Positions 15,880 to 22,726 of a stretch of 32,099 nucleotides of DNA are shown here, piece after piece. Under the pieces are notes generated by a model that was not told the DNA's origin, did not search any database, and saw nothing but the letters and a program-made list of their open reading frames with translations. The number at the start of each line of letters is the position of its first letter. Position 1 is the first letter of the stretch. Source of the stretch: Acidobacteriota bacterium (GTDB taxonomy: Bacteria; Acidobacteriota; Vicinamibacteria; Marinacidobacterales; Marinacidobacteraceae); the NCBI GenBank assembly GCA_009835985.1, contig VXWI01000037.1:1-32099 (forward strand), given 5' to 3'. Both the position numbers and the translations under genes were made by a program.

Positions 15880-17007
15880 CTACCGGGCGCGACCCAGGTA
15901 GAGCGTGTTGGGTGCGTCGGACCGGCCGGCGACGATGTCGGGAACGCCGTCGCCGTTGACATCGCCGATCGCGAGTCCGTACATGGCGCCCTCGGCGTCG
16001 CCGAAGGGGGTCCGGGCGAAGGTTGCGGATCCGTCGTTCGTGAGGATGGCGCCCGGTGCGCCGCGGTTGCCGATCGCCACGTCCGGGTCCCCGTCCCTGT
16101 CGAGGTCCGCCACCGCCAGCGAGTAGGCGTTGTCGGCCGGTTCCCCGATCTGCCGGCGCGTCTCGAAAGACGTGCCGTCCCGGCCGAGGTGGAGCCATAC
16201 CCCTCCCGCGAGCTGGTCGCCCAGCACGATGTCGAGCGTCCCGTCGCCGTTCAGGTCGCCGAACGCGACCGCCCGGGTCGCGGACTGTTCCGGACCGACC
16301 GCTTGGGCCTCGGAGAATCCGCCGCTGCCGTCGTTCACGTAGAGGTAGCTCTGGCCGCCGTCCCGGTGCGGCACAAAGAGGTCCGTGAGGCCGTCGCCGG
16401 AGAGATCCGCGGCCCCGATCGTCGTGGCCGAGTTCCGCGAGAGCACCCGGCAGTCCGGAAACGCCCCGGCGCCGTCGTTGACGCAGACGTAGTTGGCGCT
16501 GCGATTCTCCGGCCCGCCCCGGTTCGCGACGATGATCTCGGGCCGGCCGTCGCCGTTCAGGTCGGCCACCGTGACGTTCCGGGTGGGCCAGGACCCGTCG
16601 CCGAAGGTTCCCGCGAGCGTGAAGGACCCGATCCCGTCATTGAAGTAGACCCGCTTGTCGTCGGGACGGTCGTTCCCGACCACGAGATCGAGGTCGCCGT
16701 CTCCGTCGAGGTCGCTGAGCGCCGCGGTATAGGTGTTGTCCGCCGAGCCAGGGAGCTCGTGCCGCTCCTCGAATCCGCCCGCACCGTCGTTCAGCAGGAC
16801 CCAGTCCTTCAGGGGCCAGTGCCGGCCCTTGGCGAGCACGATGTCGAGGTCGCCGTCGCCGTCGAGGTCGCCGAGACTCGCATTGGCGCTGGTCTCGGCG
16901 GTGTCCTCGAGAGGGATGGCCTGCATCTCCTGGGCGCCCGCGCCCGGCGCGACCAACAGGAGCCCAAGACAGGCCGGAACCGCGGTCGGGAGCAGGGGGA
17001 GGAGCAT
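15880..17007 (-). CDS. secreted FG-GAP/VCBS repeat protein
   Basis: This is a 375-residue exported protein. The ATG at 17007 gives a clean signal peptide ending PGAGAQE; an in-frame GTG at 17037 would add ten residues. The mature part is a string of about seven FG-GAP repeats, each with a calcium-binding loop of the type D-L-D/N-G-D-G-x-x-D (for example DLDGDGDLDIV, DLNGDGRPEII and DVNGDGVPDIV) and an intervening FNDG or LNDG turn. These form an integrin-like beta-propeller. No catalytic domain is visible. Such proteins usually act as extracellular calcium-stabilised binding modules. It is convergent with the desaturase gene, with 24 nt between the stops, and divergent from the small CxxCH protein. 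Confidence 0.88.
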   Translation of the reverse strand: MLLPLLPTAVPACLGLLLVAPGAGAQEMQAIPLEDTAETSANASLGDLDGDGDLDIVLAKGRHWPLKDWVLLNDGAGGFEERHELPGSADNTYTAALSDLDGDGDLDLVVGNDRPDDKRVYFNDGIGSFTLAGTFGDGSWPTRNVTVADLNGDGRPEIIVANRGGPENRSANYVCVNDGAGAFPDCRVLSRNSATTIGAADLSGDGLTDLFVPHRDGGQSYLYVNDGSGGFSEAQAVGPEQSATRAVAFGDLNGDGTLDIVLGDQLAGGVWLHLGRDGTSFETRRQIGEPADNAYSLAVADLDRDGDPDVAIGNRGAPGAILTNDGSATFARTPFGDAEGAMYGLAIGDVNGDGVPDIVAGRSDAPNTLYLGRAR

Positions 17008-17117
17008 CCGCGAGCGGTCGCTACCTTGAAATTCCACGGGCGAGGTTCATTTTTTCAAGGTCGATCCCGGTTTGCCATTCCTCGCGGTACACCCAATTGA
17101 CGAGTCCGCTGGTGGGG

Positions 17118-17402
17118 ATGAGAATCCGTGCCATGGGGTTGCACTGGCGCAGGGTGCTTCCGTGGGCAGCCCTCGCGGCGTTCCTGCTGTTGGCCGTCAG
17201 CGCCTTCCCTCATCTGCACGACGAGGTCGATGAGCAGCCGGACCAATGTGTCCTCTGTCACGCCCAGGACGCGCCGATCATCGCCTCCGGCCTCCCGGCG
17301 AGTCCGGATCCGGCCGTTCTTTCGGCCGTCCTTCCGGTTGCCTCACCGCGCATCCACGGGATGACGCCCACGGGGCGCGGCTCCCGGGCGCCTCCCGGCT
17401 GA
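17118..17402 (+). CDS. small membrane-anchored or secreted protein with HLHD and CxxCH
   Basis: This is a 94-residue protein of unknown function. After a basic n-region (HWRR) there is one hydrophobic segment (VLPWAALAAFLLLAVSAF), then PHLHDEVDEQPDQ and CVLCH, then a Pro/Ala/Ser-rich tail. The CxxCH plus the nearby His pair could bind metal, or in principle heme c. The layout resembles small DUF2946-like proteins with a C-terminal cysteine pair, but I do not recognise it firmly. Alternative starts are ATG 17133 and TTG 17097. It lies 90 nt upstream of the permease in the same direction and may be co-transcribed. Confidence 0.5.
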   Translation: MRIRAMGLHWRRVLPWAALAAFLLLAVSAFPHLHDEVDEQPDQCVLCHAQDAPIIASGLPASPDPAVLSAVLPVASPRIHGMTPTGRGSRAPPG

Positions 17403-17492
17403 CCCTCGAAGCGCCGTAGCGGCCGCCGAGCCGGCGGTTCCGCCCCGTTCCTGCTCGCGCGCCCGTCCGGGAGGAGAGCCCGACGTCAACCC

Positions 17493-19919
17493 ATGCTGCA
17501 CGATTCCATCGCTACTGACATCCGCCGCGCCGTGCGTGCGTTGTGTGCACGCCCGGGGTTCGCGGTGCTTTCGGTCCTGACACTCGGTCTGGGCATCGGT
17601 GCGAACGCCGCTGTCTTCAGCGCCGCCCACAGTCTGCTGCTGCGGGATCCGCCGTTCAGCGAGCCCGACCGGCTCGTGCTCGTGACCAGCGTCCGCGGCG
17701 GCGCGGACGGCGGCCAGCTGGCAGTGCCGGAGCTGGACGATCTGCTTGCGCTTCCGGTGATCGAGGACGCCGCGATGTACACCGATGGGGCCATGTACAA
17801 CGCCAGCGACTTCGGGACACCGGAAGAGCTGCAGGCGACGCTCACGACCCACAATCTCTTTCGCCTGCTCGGGGTCGACCCGGTCGTCGGAACGACATTC
17901 CCCGCCAGCTTCGATCGCAGCCGCGCCTTCGGACTCGTCATCAGCCACGGCCTGTGGGTGCGCAAGTTCGGCCGGGACCCGAATATCGTCGGACGCTCGA
18001 TCACGCTCGACGGCGCGCCCGGCTACACGATCTACGGGGTGATGCCGCCCGGGTTCAACTTCCCGTCGCATTCCGATCTCTTCCGCAGCGCCGGCATCTC
18101 GCCCGACCCGGCGACGTATCAGCGGCGTGACATCCGCGGGCGGTGGGTGCTCGCGCGCCTTGCGCCCGGTGTCGGCCTCGAGCCCGCGCGGGCCGCCATC
18201 CGTGACCTGGCGCGCCGGCTCGAGCGCGAGTTCCCGGCCACCAATACCGGCCTCGAATTTCAGGTCACGTCGCTTCGCGAGATGTACAGCGGTCAGGTCC
18301 GGCCGTACGTGCTGCTGCTCTTCGGCGCCGTGGCGCTGATCCTGATGGTCGTGTGCGCCAACGTAGCGAACCTCCTGCTGTCGCGGGCGATCGCGCGCGA
18401 TCGTGAGATGGCCACGCGCACGGCGCTCGGAGCCGGCCGATGGCGCGTCATCCGGGCGTTCCTGGGCGAGAGCACTGTCCTCGCCCTTGGCGGGGCGGTC
18501 GTGGGAGCGGTGCTGGCGCTCGCCGGCGTTCGCGTGCTGACGAGGCTGGTCCCCGTCCAGCTCCCTCCATGGATGCAGATCGAGGTGAACCTGTCCGTGG
18601 CGGCTTTCCTCATGAGCGTCGCGGTTTTGACGGCGCTGGTCACCGGGCTCGTGCCGGCGTTGCGGATCACCTCGCAGGCGCCGTACGCCGCGCTCCAGGA
18701 GGGCGCGCGAGGATCGTCGGAAGGCGGGCAACACCGTCTGTTGCAGACGCTGCTCGTCGTGGGCGAGGTCGCACTCGCCGTGGTCCTGGTTGCCGGCGCC
18801 AGCCTGATGCTGCAGAGCCTCTGGCGCCTCACGCGCGTCGACCCCGGGTTCGACACGGCCAACACGCTGACGTTTCGGGTCGAGCTGGGGTGGGCGGCGT
18901 ACAACTCGTTCGAGAAGGAGCGTGCGTTTCACGATCGCGTCGTGTCGCGGTTTCGCGAGCTGCCCGGGGTAACGCAGGTGACCTTCGACGACAACCTGCC
19001 GATGGGCGGCGCGCCGCGCGCGCCGGTGGCCATCCGCGTCGATGGACAGGGTCTGGACGATGAGGTCAGGAATCCCTACGTCAACCACCACTCGGTCGGG
19101 CCGGACTACTTCGAGGTGATGGACATCGCGATCCGCCGGGGACGCGCCTTCGAGCATTGGGACCGCATCGACACGCTTCCAGCGGCCGTGGTCAGCCAGC
19201 GTCTCGCCGACCGGCTCTGGCCCGGTACCGATCCAATCGGCCAACGGCTGCAACTCGAGAGCACGGGACGAGCAAACGTCTGGTGGACGGTGATTGGCGT
19301 ATCGGCCCCGGTGCTTCACCACGAGCCCGATGGTGACCCGGGATTCGAGCTCTATCGCGCGCAGGCCCAGGTCGGGACCAGAGGTCCCTACTACGTCATT
19401 CGCACCCGTGGCGACCCGATGCTCATCGCCCAGGCTGCGACCGCGATCATCGGCGAGACGGATCCGAACCAGTCATTCCTGGACGTGCAGACCTACGACG
19501 GTCGCGTCGCGAATCGAATCTGGCAACGTCGCCTTGCCGGTGCGCTGTTCGGCTGCTTCGCGGTGCTGGCGCTCGTGCTGGCCGCCATCGGTCTCTACGG
19601 CGTGCTGTCGTACAGCGTGAGCCGGCAGACGCGCGACATCGGCATCCGCCGGGCGCTCGGTGCGAGGTCCGACGGCATCGTTCGCGAGATCCTCGCCCGC
19701 GGCTTGAGACCAGCCGTCGTGGGTGCCGCCGTGGGGCTCGGGCTGGTCGTCGCCTTCGGGCGTCTGATTGCCGGCATGTTGTACGAGGTCAGCCCGGTCG
19801 ATCCGGTGACGCTCGTGCTCGCCCCGGCATCGCTGCTCGCCATTGCCGCGCTCGCGTGCTACGTCCCGGCTCGCCGGGCCGCCCGCGCGGACCCCATGGT
19901 GGCCTTGCGGACCGAGTAG
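17493..19919 (+). CDS. ADOP-type (acidobacterial duplicated orphan permease) FtsX/MacB-like permease
   Basis: This is an 808-residue inner-membrane protein with the duplicated MacB periplasmic-domain plus FtsX layout. The N-terminus has ARPGFAVLSVLTLGLGIGANAAVF, then a first periplasmic domain (about 50-265). Three membrane segments with VCANVANLLLSRA and ALGAGR follow, then a short linker, a fourth helix (TLLVVGEVALAVVLVAGAS), a second periplasmic domain (about 450-665) and three more helices ending with PARRAARADPMVALRTE. No ATPase gene is adjacent, as is typical for this orphan group. Related MacB systems move peptides or lipoproteins by mechanotransmission; the substrate of ADOP proteins is unknown. 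By eye, codon choice differs from neighbouring genes, with more CGC/CGT and less CGG/GGG. This hints at separate origin. Confidence 0.9.
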   Translation: MLHDSIATDIRRAVRALCARPGFAVLSVLTLGLGIGANAAVFSAAHSLLLRDPPFSEPDRLVLVTSVRGGADGGQLAVPELDDLLALPVIEDAAMYTDGAMYNASDFGTPEELQATLTTHNLFRLLGVDPVVGTTFPASFDRSRAFGLVISHGLWVRKFGRDPNIVGRSITLDGAPGYTIYGVMPPGFNFPSHSDLFRSAGISPDPATYQRRDIRGRWVLARLAPGVGLEPARAAIRDLARRLEREFPATNTGLEFQVTSLREMYSGQVRPYVLLLFGAVALILMVVCANVANLLLSRAIARDREMATRTALGAGRWRVIRAFLGESTVLALGGAVVGAVLALAGVRVLTRLVPVQLPPWMQIEVNLSVAAFLMSVAVLTALVTGLVPALRITSQAPYAALQEGARGSSEGGQHRLLQTLLVVGEVALAVVLVAGASLMLQSLWRLTRVDPGFDTANTLTFRVELGWAAYNSFEKERAFHDRVVSRFRELPGVTQVTFDDNLPMGGAPRAPVAIRVDGQGLDDEVRNPYVNHHSVGPDYFEVMDIAIRRGRAFEHWDRIDTLPAAVVSQRLADRLWPGTDPIGQRLQLESTGRANVWWTVIGVSAPVLHHEPDGDPGFELYRAQAQVGTRGPYYVIRTRGDPMLIAQAATAIIGETDPNQSFLDVQTYDGRVANRIWQRRLAGALFGCFAVLALVLAAIGLYGVLSYSVSRQTRDIGIRRALGARSDGIVREILARGLRPAVVGAAVGLGLVVAFGRLIAGMLYEVSPVDPVTLVLAPASLLAIAALACYVPARRAARADPMVALRTE

Positions 19920-19945
19920 CGGTCCGTCGGGGACGGCCGGATTCG

Positions 19946-20611
19946 CTACTCGTCGCGGCGGTTCGGGCCGATATCCACCTCGGTCACGTGGATGCTGAGC
20001 CCGGCGCCCGCGCGAACTCCGATCAAGCCGTCGAGCGCCACCCGGTCGCCGGGCAATTCGGCGATCGCCTGATCGTTCAGATAGAACACCGTGCGATCCC
20101 CGCGCGCGTCCACGGCGAGCAGGTTCCTGACCGGGCCGGTGGTGTCGGCGCCCGACGTCACGACCGCGTCGTGGGCCGTCCAGGGCACTAGATCGTGTGT
20201 CTTGCCGGCCGTGTGCTCGGCGATGCGGAAGTGGCGGTCGTTCCGCAGCTCGAACGCGACGTAGCGGGCCCCGTCCACCTCCAGATCACTGCCGCCGAGA
20301 AAGAGCCCGAAGGGGCTGTCGAGCCGAGTGGACCCGGACTGCTCCGGATCGCCCTCCGGGAAGAGGAAGATGGTGCTGCTGACCGAGTAGTTGCCGGAGG
20401 CGTAGCTCCCGGGATCCCAGAACAGTCCGCCCGGGCCGGCGAAGACGTGCCAGCCGGGCCGCATCACCACGAAACGGCGCTCGGAAGCGGTGGTCCCGTC
20501 GTCGTAGCGAGTCTTCCAGTGGCCGGGGCGCTCCAGGTTGTGGCCGGACTGGGCCGCCCCGGACACAGCGAAGAGGGTGGTGAGGAGGGTCAGCCCCGCG
20601 GCGTTTCTCAT
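19946..20611 (-). CDS. secreted protein of unknown function with concanavalin-like fold
   Basis: This is a 221-residue protein with a signal peptide (LTLLTTLFAVSGAAQ). The mature part has alternating strands: WHVFAGPGGLFWDP, NYSVSSTIFLFP, FGLFLGGSDLEV, YVAFELRNDRHFRI and, near the end, DGLIGVRAGAGLSIHVTEVDIGP. That order, with a closing GLIGVRAG-type strand, resembles DUF1080/LamG-like jelly-roll domains that bind or cleave carbohydrate. I see no catalytic residues to call an enzyme. It converges with the permease gene, 26 nt apart. It lies downstream of the SRPBCC gene on the same strand, so it may be the last gene of that transcript or independent. Confidence 0.65.
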   Translation of the reverse strand: MRNAAGLTLLTTLFAVSGAAQSGHNLERPGHWKTRYDDGTTASERRFVVMRPGWHVFAGPGGLFWDPGSYASGNYSVSSTIFLFPEGDPEQSGSTRLDSPFGLFLGGSDLEVDGARYVAFELRNDRHFRIAEHTAGKTHDLVPWTAHDAVVTSGADTTGPVRNLLAVDARGDRTVFYLNDQAIAELPGDRVALDGLIGVRAGAGLSIHVTEVDIGPNRRDE

Positions 20612-20653
20612 GGCCGCCGAATCCTAAGGCCGGGGGGTTGTCGAGCGGTCGGG

Positions 20654-21457
20654 CTACGGGAATCGCGCCTTCATCCACGCCTGCCAGGCGGGCTCGCCGC
20701 TGGCGGCGGCCTCGGGCCCCGCGTCGCCGTAGAGGTAAACGCTGAGGACCACCGTCGCCCGCTCGGCGATCTTGTAGGCGCACGCCGCCGCGATTCCCGG
20801 CGCCGGCTCGCGCGTGCGGAAAAAGGCCGTCGGCTGGCGGGAGGTCGCGTGGACCTCTTCGAGGATGCCGGCGAGGCTTGCCGCGCCCGGAGCGGAGAGC
20901 GTCCAGGGATCGCCCGCCACGAGTCCGCGCGCGTCGAGTGCGGCGAGGAGCGCCGTCCACGCCTCGTCCACCGAGCCGTCGAACGCCCCGTACGCTCGCA
21001 GGATCGAGGCGCGCCGATCGCGGAAATGGGTGAGGTAGAGCCGCAGGATGACGAGCGCCTGCGGCCAGCCGGCCTCGAAGTTCTCGAGCTGGTCGTCCCA
21101 GTCGTCGGTGCTCGCGAAGAGGCTGTGCACCACGCGGACGAGGCAGCGGCCGCCGGCCCGCGGCTCGATGGTCCATTCGGTGGCCGTCGGCGGTCCCTCC
21201 GGCCCGCAGTCCTTCCCCTCGTGCCGGAAACGCCGGGGCGGGTCCCAGGCGGTCACCTTCGCCGGAATGTGGTCCATCTCGGAGCCCGTGTGGTACGCGA
21301 GCTTGCCGCCGACGCGTTCCTCGACGTCGGTCGGATAAAACCACGAACCGATGCCGGGGCCGGTGGCGATGGCTTCCCAGACTTCCTCGGGCGTGCCGGG
21401 GACTTCGGCTTCGGCCTGGATGGACCGCCGTCCGGATGGATCGCGTTTGATACTCAT
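20654..21457 (-). CDS. SRPBCC (AHSA1-like) START-fold protein
   Basis: This 267-residue protein belongs to the Bet v 1/START-like superfamily. The AHSA1-type opening is clear: SIQAEAEVPGTPEEVWEAIATGPGIGSWF, then a GGKLAYHTG turn and VTAWDPPRRFRHE. The second half (about 155-267) looks like a partial second helix-grip unit and is more divergent. The fold makes a deep hydrophobic pocket for lipids or other small hydrophobic ligands. Its ATG overlaps the TGA of the regulator gene (ATGA), a sign of translational coupling. Regulator plus SRPBCC pairs are common, with the SRPBCC protein probably working in response to the same signal. The ligand is unknown. Confidence 0.85.
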   Translation of the reverse strand: MSIKRDPSGRRSIQAEAEVPGTPEEVWEAIATGPGIGSWFYPTDVEERVGGKLAYHTGSEMDHIPAKVTAWDPPRRFRHEGKDCGPEGPPTATEWTIEPRAGGRCLVRVVHSLFASTDDWDDQLENFEAGWPQALVILRLYLTHFRDRRASILRAYGAFDGSVDEAWTALLAALDARGLVAGDPWTLSAPGAASLAGILEEVHATSRQPTAFFRTREPAPGIAAACAYKIAERATVVLSVYLYGDAGPEAAASGEPAWQAWMKARFP

Positions 21458-22056
21458 GATGTCTCCTTGGCGGGGGTTGTTCCCGGCGCCGGATGGGCCA
21501 CGACGACCACCCGGTGCCGCCGGCCGCCGGGGGCGGATTCGTCGTGGTAGCGCCGCGCCAGGTCACCGACCGCGTCGATGAGTTCGTTGCTGAACCGGGC
21601 CCGCGCCTCCGGCGAGGCGAAGCGGATCTCGGTGTCCAGGGAGAACGTGGCGAGCCGCTTTCCGGTCTCGGCGGAGCGGCGAACCAGCCTGCTCGCTTCG
21701 CGCACGACGCGGGCGGCGAGCGCGATGAGATAACTGGCGGACAGCCGGTCGGCGGCGCGGTCCGGATCGCTGGCCAGCGGCCCGAGCGCCGCGGGACTCA
21801 CCACGTACGAGCGGGCGGTCGCTACCAGCCGCCGTTCCGTCAGTCCGCCCCACTTGCGCTCGTCCGCGACGCGCACGAGGCCGTGCTTCTCAAGGGTCCG
21901 GAGGTGGTAGTTGACCTTCTGCCGGGGGAGCCCGACCCGGGTCGCCAACGCCGCCGCCGATACCGGTTCGGCCATTTCGGCGAGCAGCCGCGCGCGCTTG
22001 GGGTCGAGTGTCACCACTGCCGCGGCGGGCTCTTCGATGACGGCGACATCGAGCAT
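21454..22056 (-). CDS. ArsR-type winged-helix transcriptional regulator
   Basis: This is a 200-residue DNA-binding protein. Residues about 15-75 are a winged helix-turn-helix: LDPKRARLLAEM, then SAAALATRVGLPRQKVNYHLRTLEKHGLV with the recognition helix, then a wing (VADERKWGGLTERRLV). The rest is a helical region, about 85-170, that probably mediates dimerisation or sensing. No Cys-based metal site of the classical ArsR alpha3N type is seen, so it is probably not a metal sensor. It overlaps the SRPBCC gene by 4 nt. A perfect 8-bp inverted repeat lies 17-38 nt upstream of its start, between it and the divergent redox operon, and is the likely operator for autoregulation. Confidence 0.88.
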   Translation of the reverse strand: MLDVAVIEEPAAAVVTLDPKRARLLAEMAEPVSAAALATRVGLPRQKVNYHLRTLEKHGLVRVADERKWGGLTERRLVATARSYVVSPAALGPLASDPDRAADRLSASYLIALAARVVREASRLVRRSAETGKRLATFSLDTEIRFASPEARARFSNELIDAVGDLARRYHDESAPGGRRHRVVVVAHPAPGTTPAKETS

Positions 22057-22072
22057 GTCCCCGGATCAGATC

Positions 22073-22094
22073 ATTGACAAGAATAATTGTCAAT
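22073..22094. promoter_or_regulatory. palindromic operator with -35-like boxes on both strands
   Basis: ATTGACAA (22073-22080), six bases GAATAA, and TTGTCAAT (22087-22094) form a perfect 8-bp inverted repeat. It is conspicuously AT-rich in a very GC-rich region. Each arm contains TTGACA, one reading toward each divergent gene. On the minus strand a weak -10-like TCTGAT lies 17 nt downstream (22065-22070). A dimeric ArsR-type protein bound here would cover the -35 region of its own gene, and possibly that of the redox operon starting at 22161. Confidence 0.6.
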
Positions 22095-22160
22095 ACCCAT
22101 GACCGGGCACTCTCCCCGGCGCGGTGACATCATTCACGCCCTCGTGCCGGGAGCGATTCC

Positions 22161-22721
22161 ATGAAAGACCTGATCCCTACAAACGCGTTGGCGGTGCTGA
22201 TCCTTGCCGGAATCGCAGCGACGGCCGCCGCCCAGGAAACCGGAGAACCGGCCCGCCAGGAGGTCTGGTGGGGCGAGAACCTCGCCGTGAGTTACGCGGC
22301 GCGAATCGAGGCCGACTGGCTCATCGTCGACGTCTGGCATGAGCCGGGCTGGCACACCTACGCGATGGACAACGTGCAGCGCGCGCGCGAGGTGACGGGG
22401 AAAGCCAGGCCGGCCACCGAGCTGCCGACGGTGATTACCCCCTCATCCGAGATCGAACTGGCCGCGTCGTGGCGGCAGACGGCCCCCACCGAGCTCTCGA
22501 AACCCGAACTCCGCTGGTACACTTGGGGCTTCGCGGACCGCTCGTTCTTCGCGGCCCGCGTCCTGCGCGTGGATCCCGGGGGCTGGGTCCAGGTGGATGC
22601 GCAGGCCTGTACCGACCGGTTGTGCGCGATGGTGGACGGTCTGCGCGTCCCGGTGACGGAGAGCGGCGGGCGTTCCGTGGATCCCGAGTCTCTCGCGGCC
22701 GTACAAAGCGCGGAGGACTGA
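22161..22721 (+). CDS. DsbD alpha-domain-like secreted protein
   Basis: This is a 186-residue exported protein. GGGAG just upstream supports ATG 22161, and the signal peptide ends ATAAAQE. The mature part resembles the N-terminal domain of DsbD (thiol:disulfide interchange). It has an immunoglobulin-like strand pattern, a WHEPGWHTYAMDN segment where relatives have W-H-x-Y, a WYTWGFADRSFF strand, and a cysteine pair in ACTDRLC (C-x4-C) at the site of the catalytic pair of the DsbD alpha domain. There is no transmembrane DsbD beta domain, so it must receive electrons from another protein. The selenocysteine/thioredoxin-like gene starts 5 nt after its stop. The two are almost surely one operon and may be redox partners. 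Confidence 0.82.
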   Translation: MKDLIPTNALAVLILAGIAATAAAQETGEPARQEVWWGENLAVSYAARIEADWLIVDVWHEPGWHTYAMDNVQRAREVTGKARPATELPTVITPSSEIELAASWRQTAPTELSKPELRWYTWGFADRSFFAARVLRVDPGGWVQVDAQACTDRLCAMVDGLRVPVTESGGRSVDPESLAAVQSAED

Positions 22722-22726
22722 CTGCC

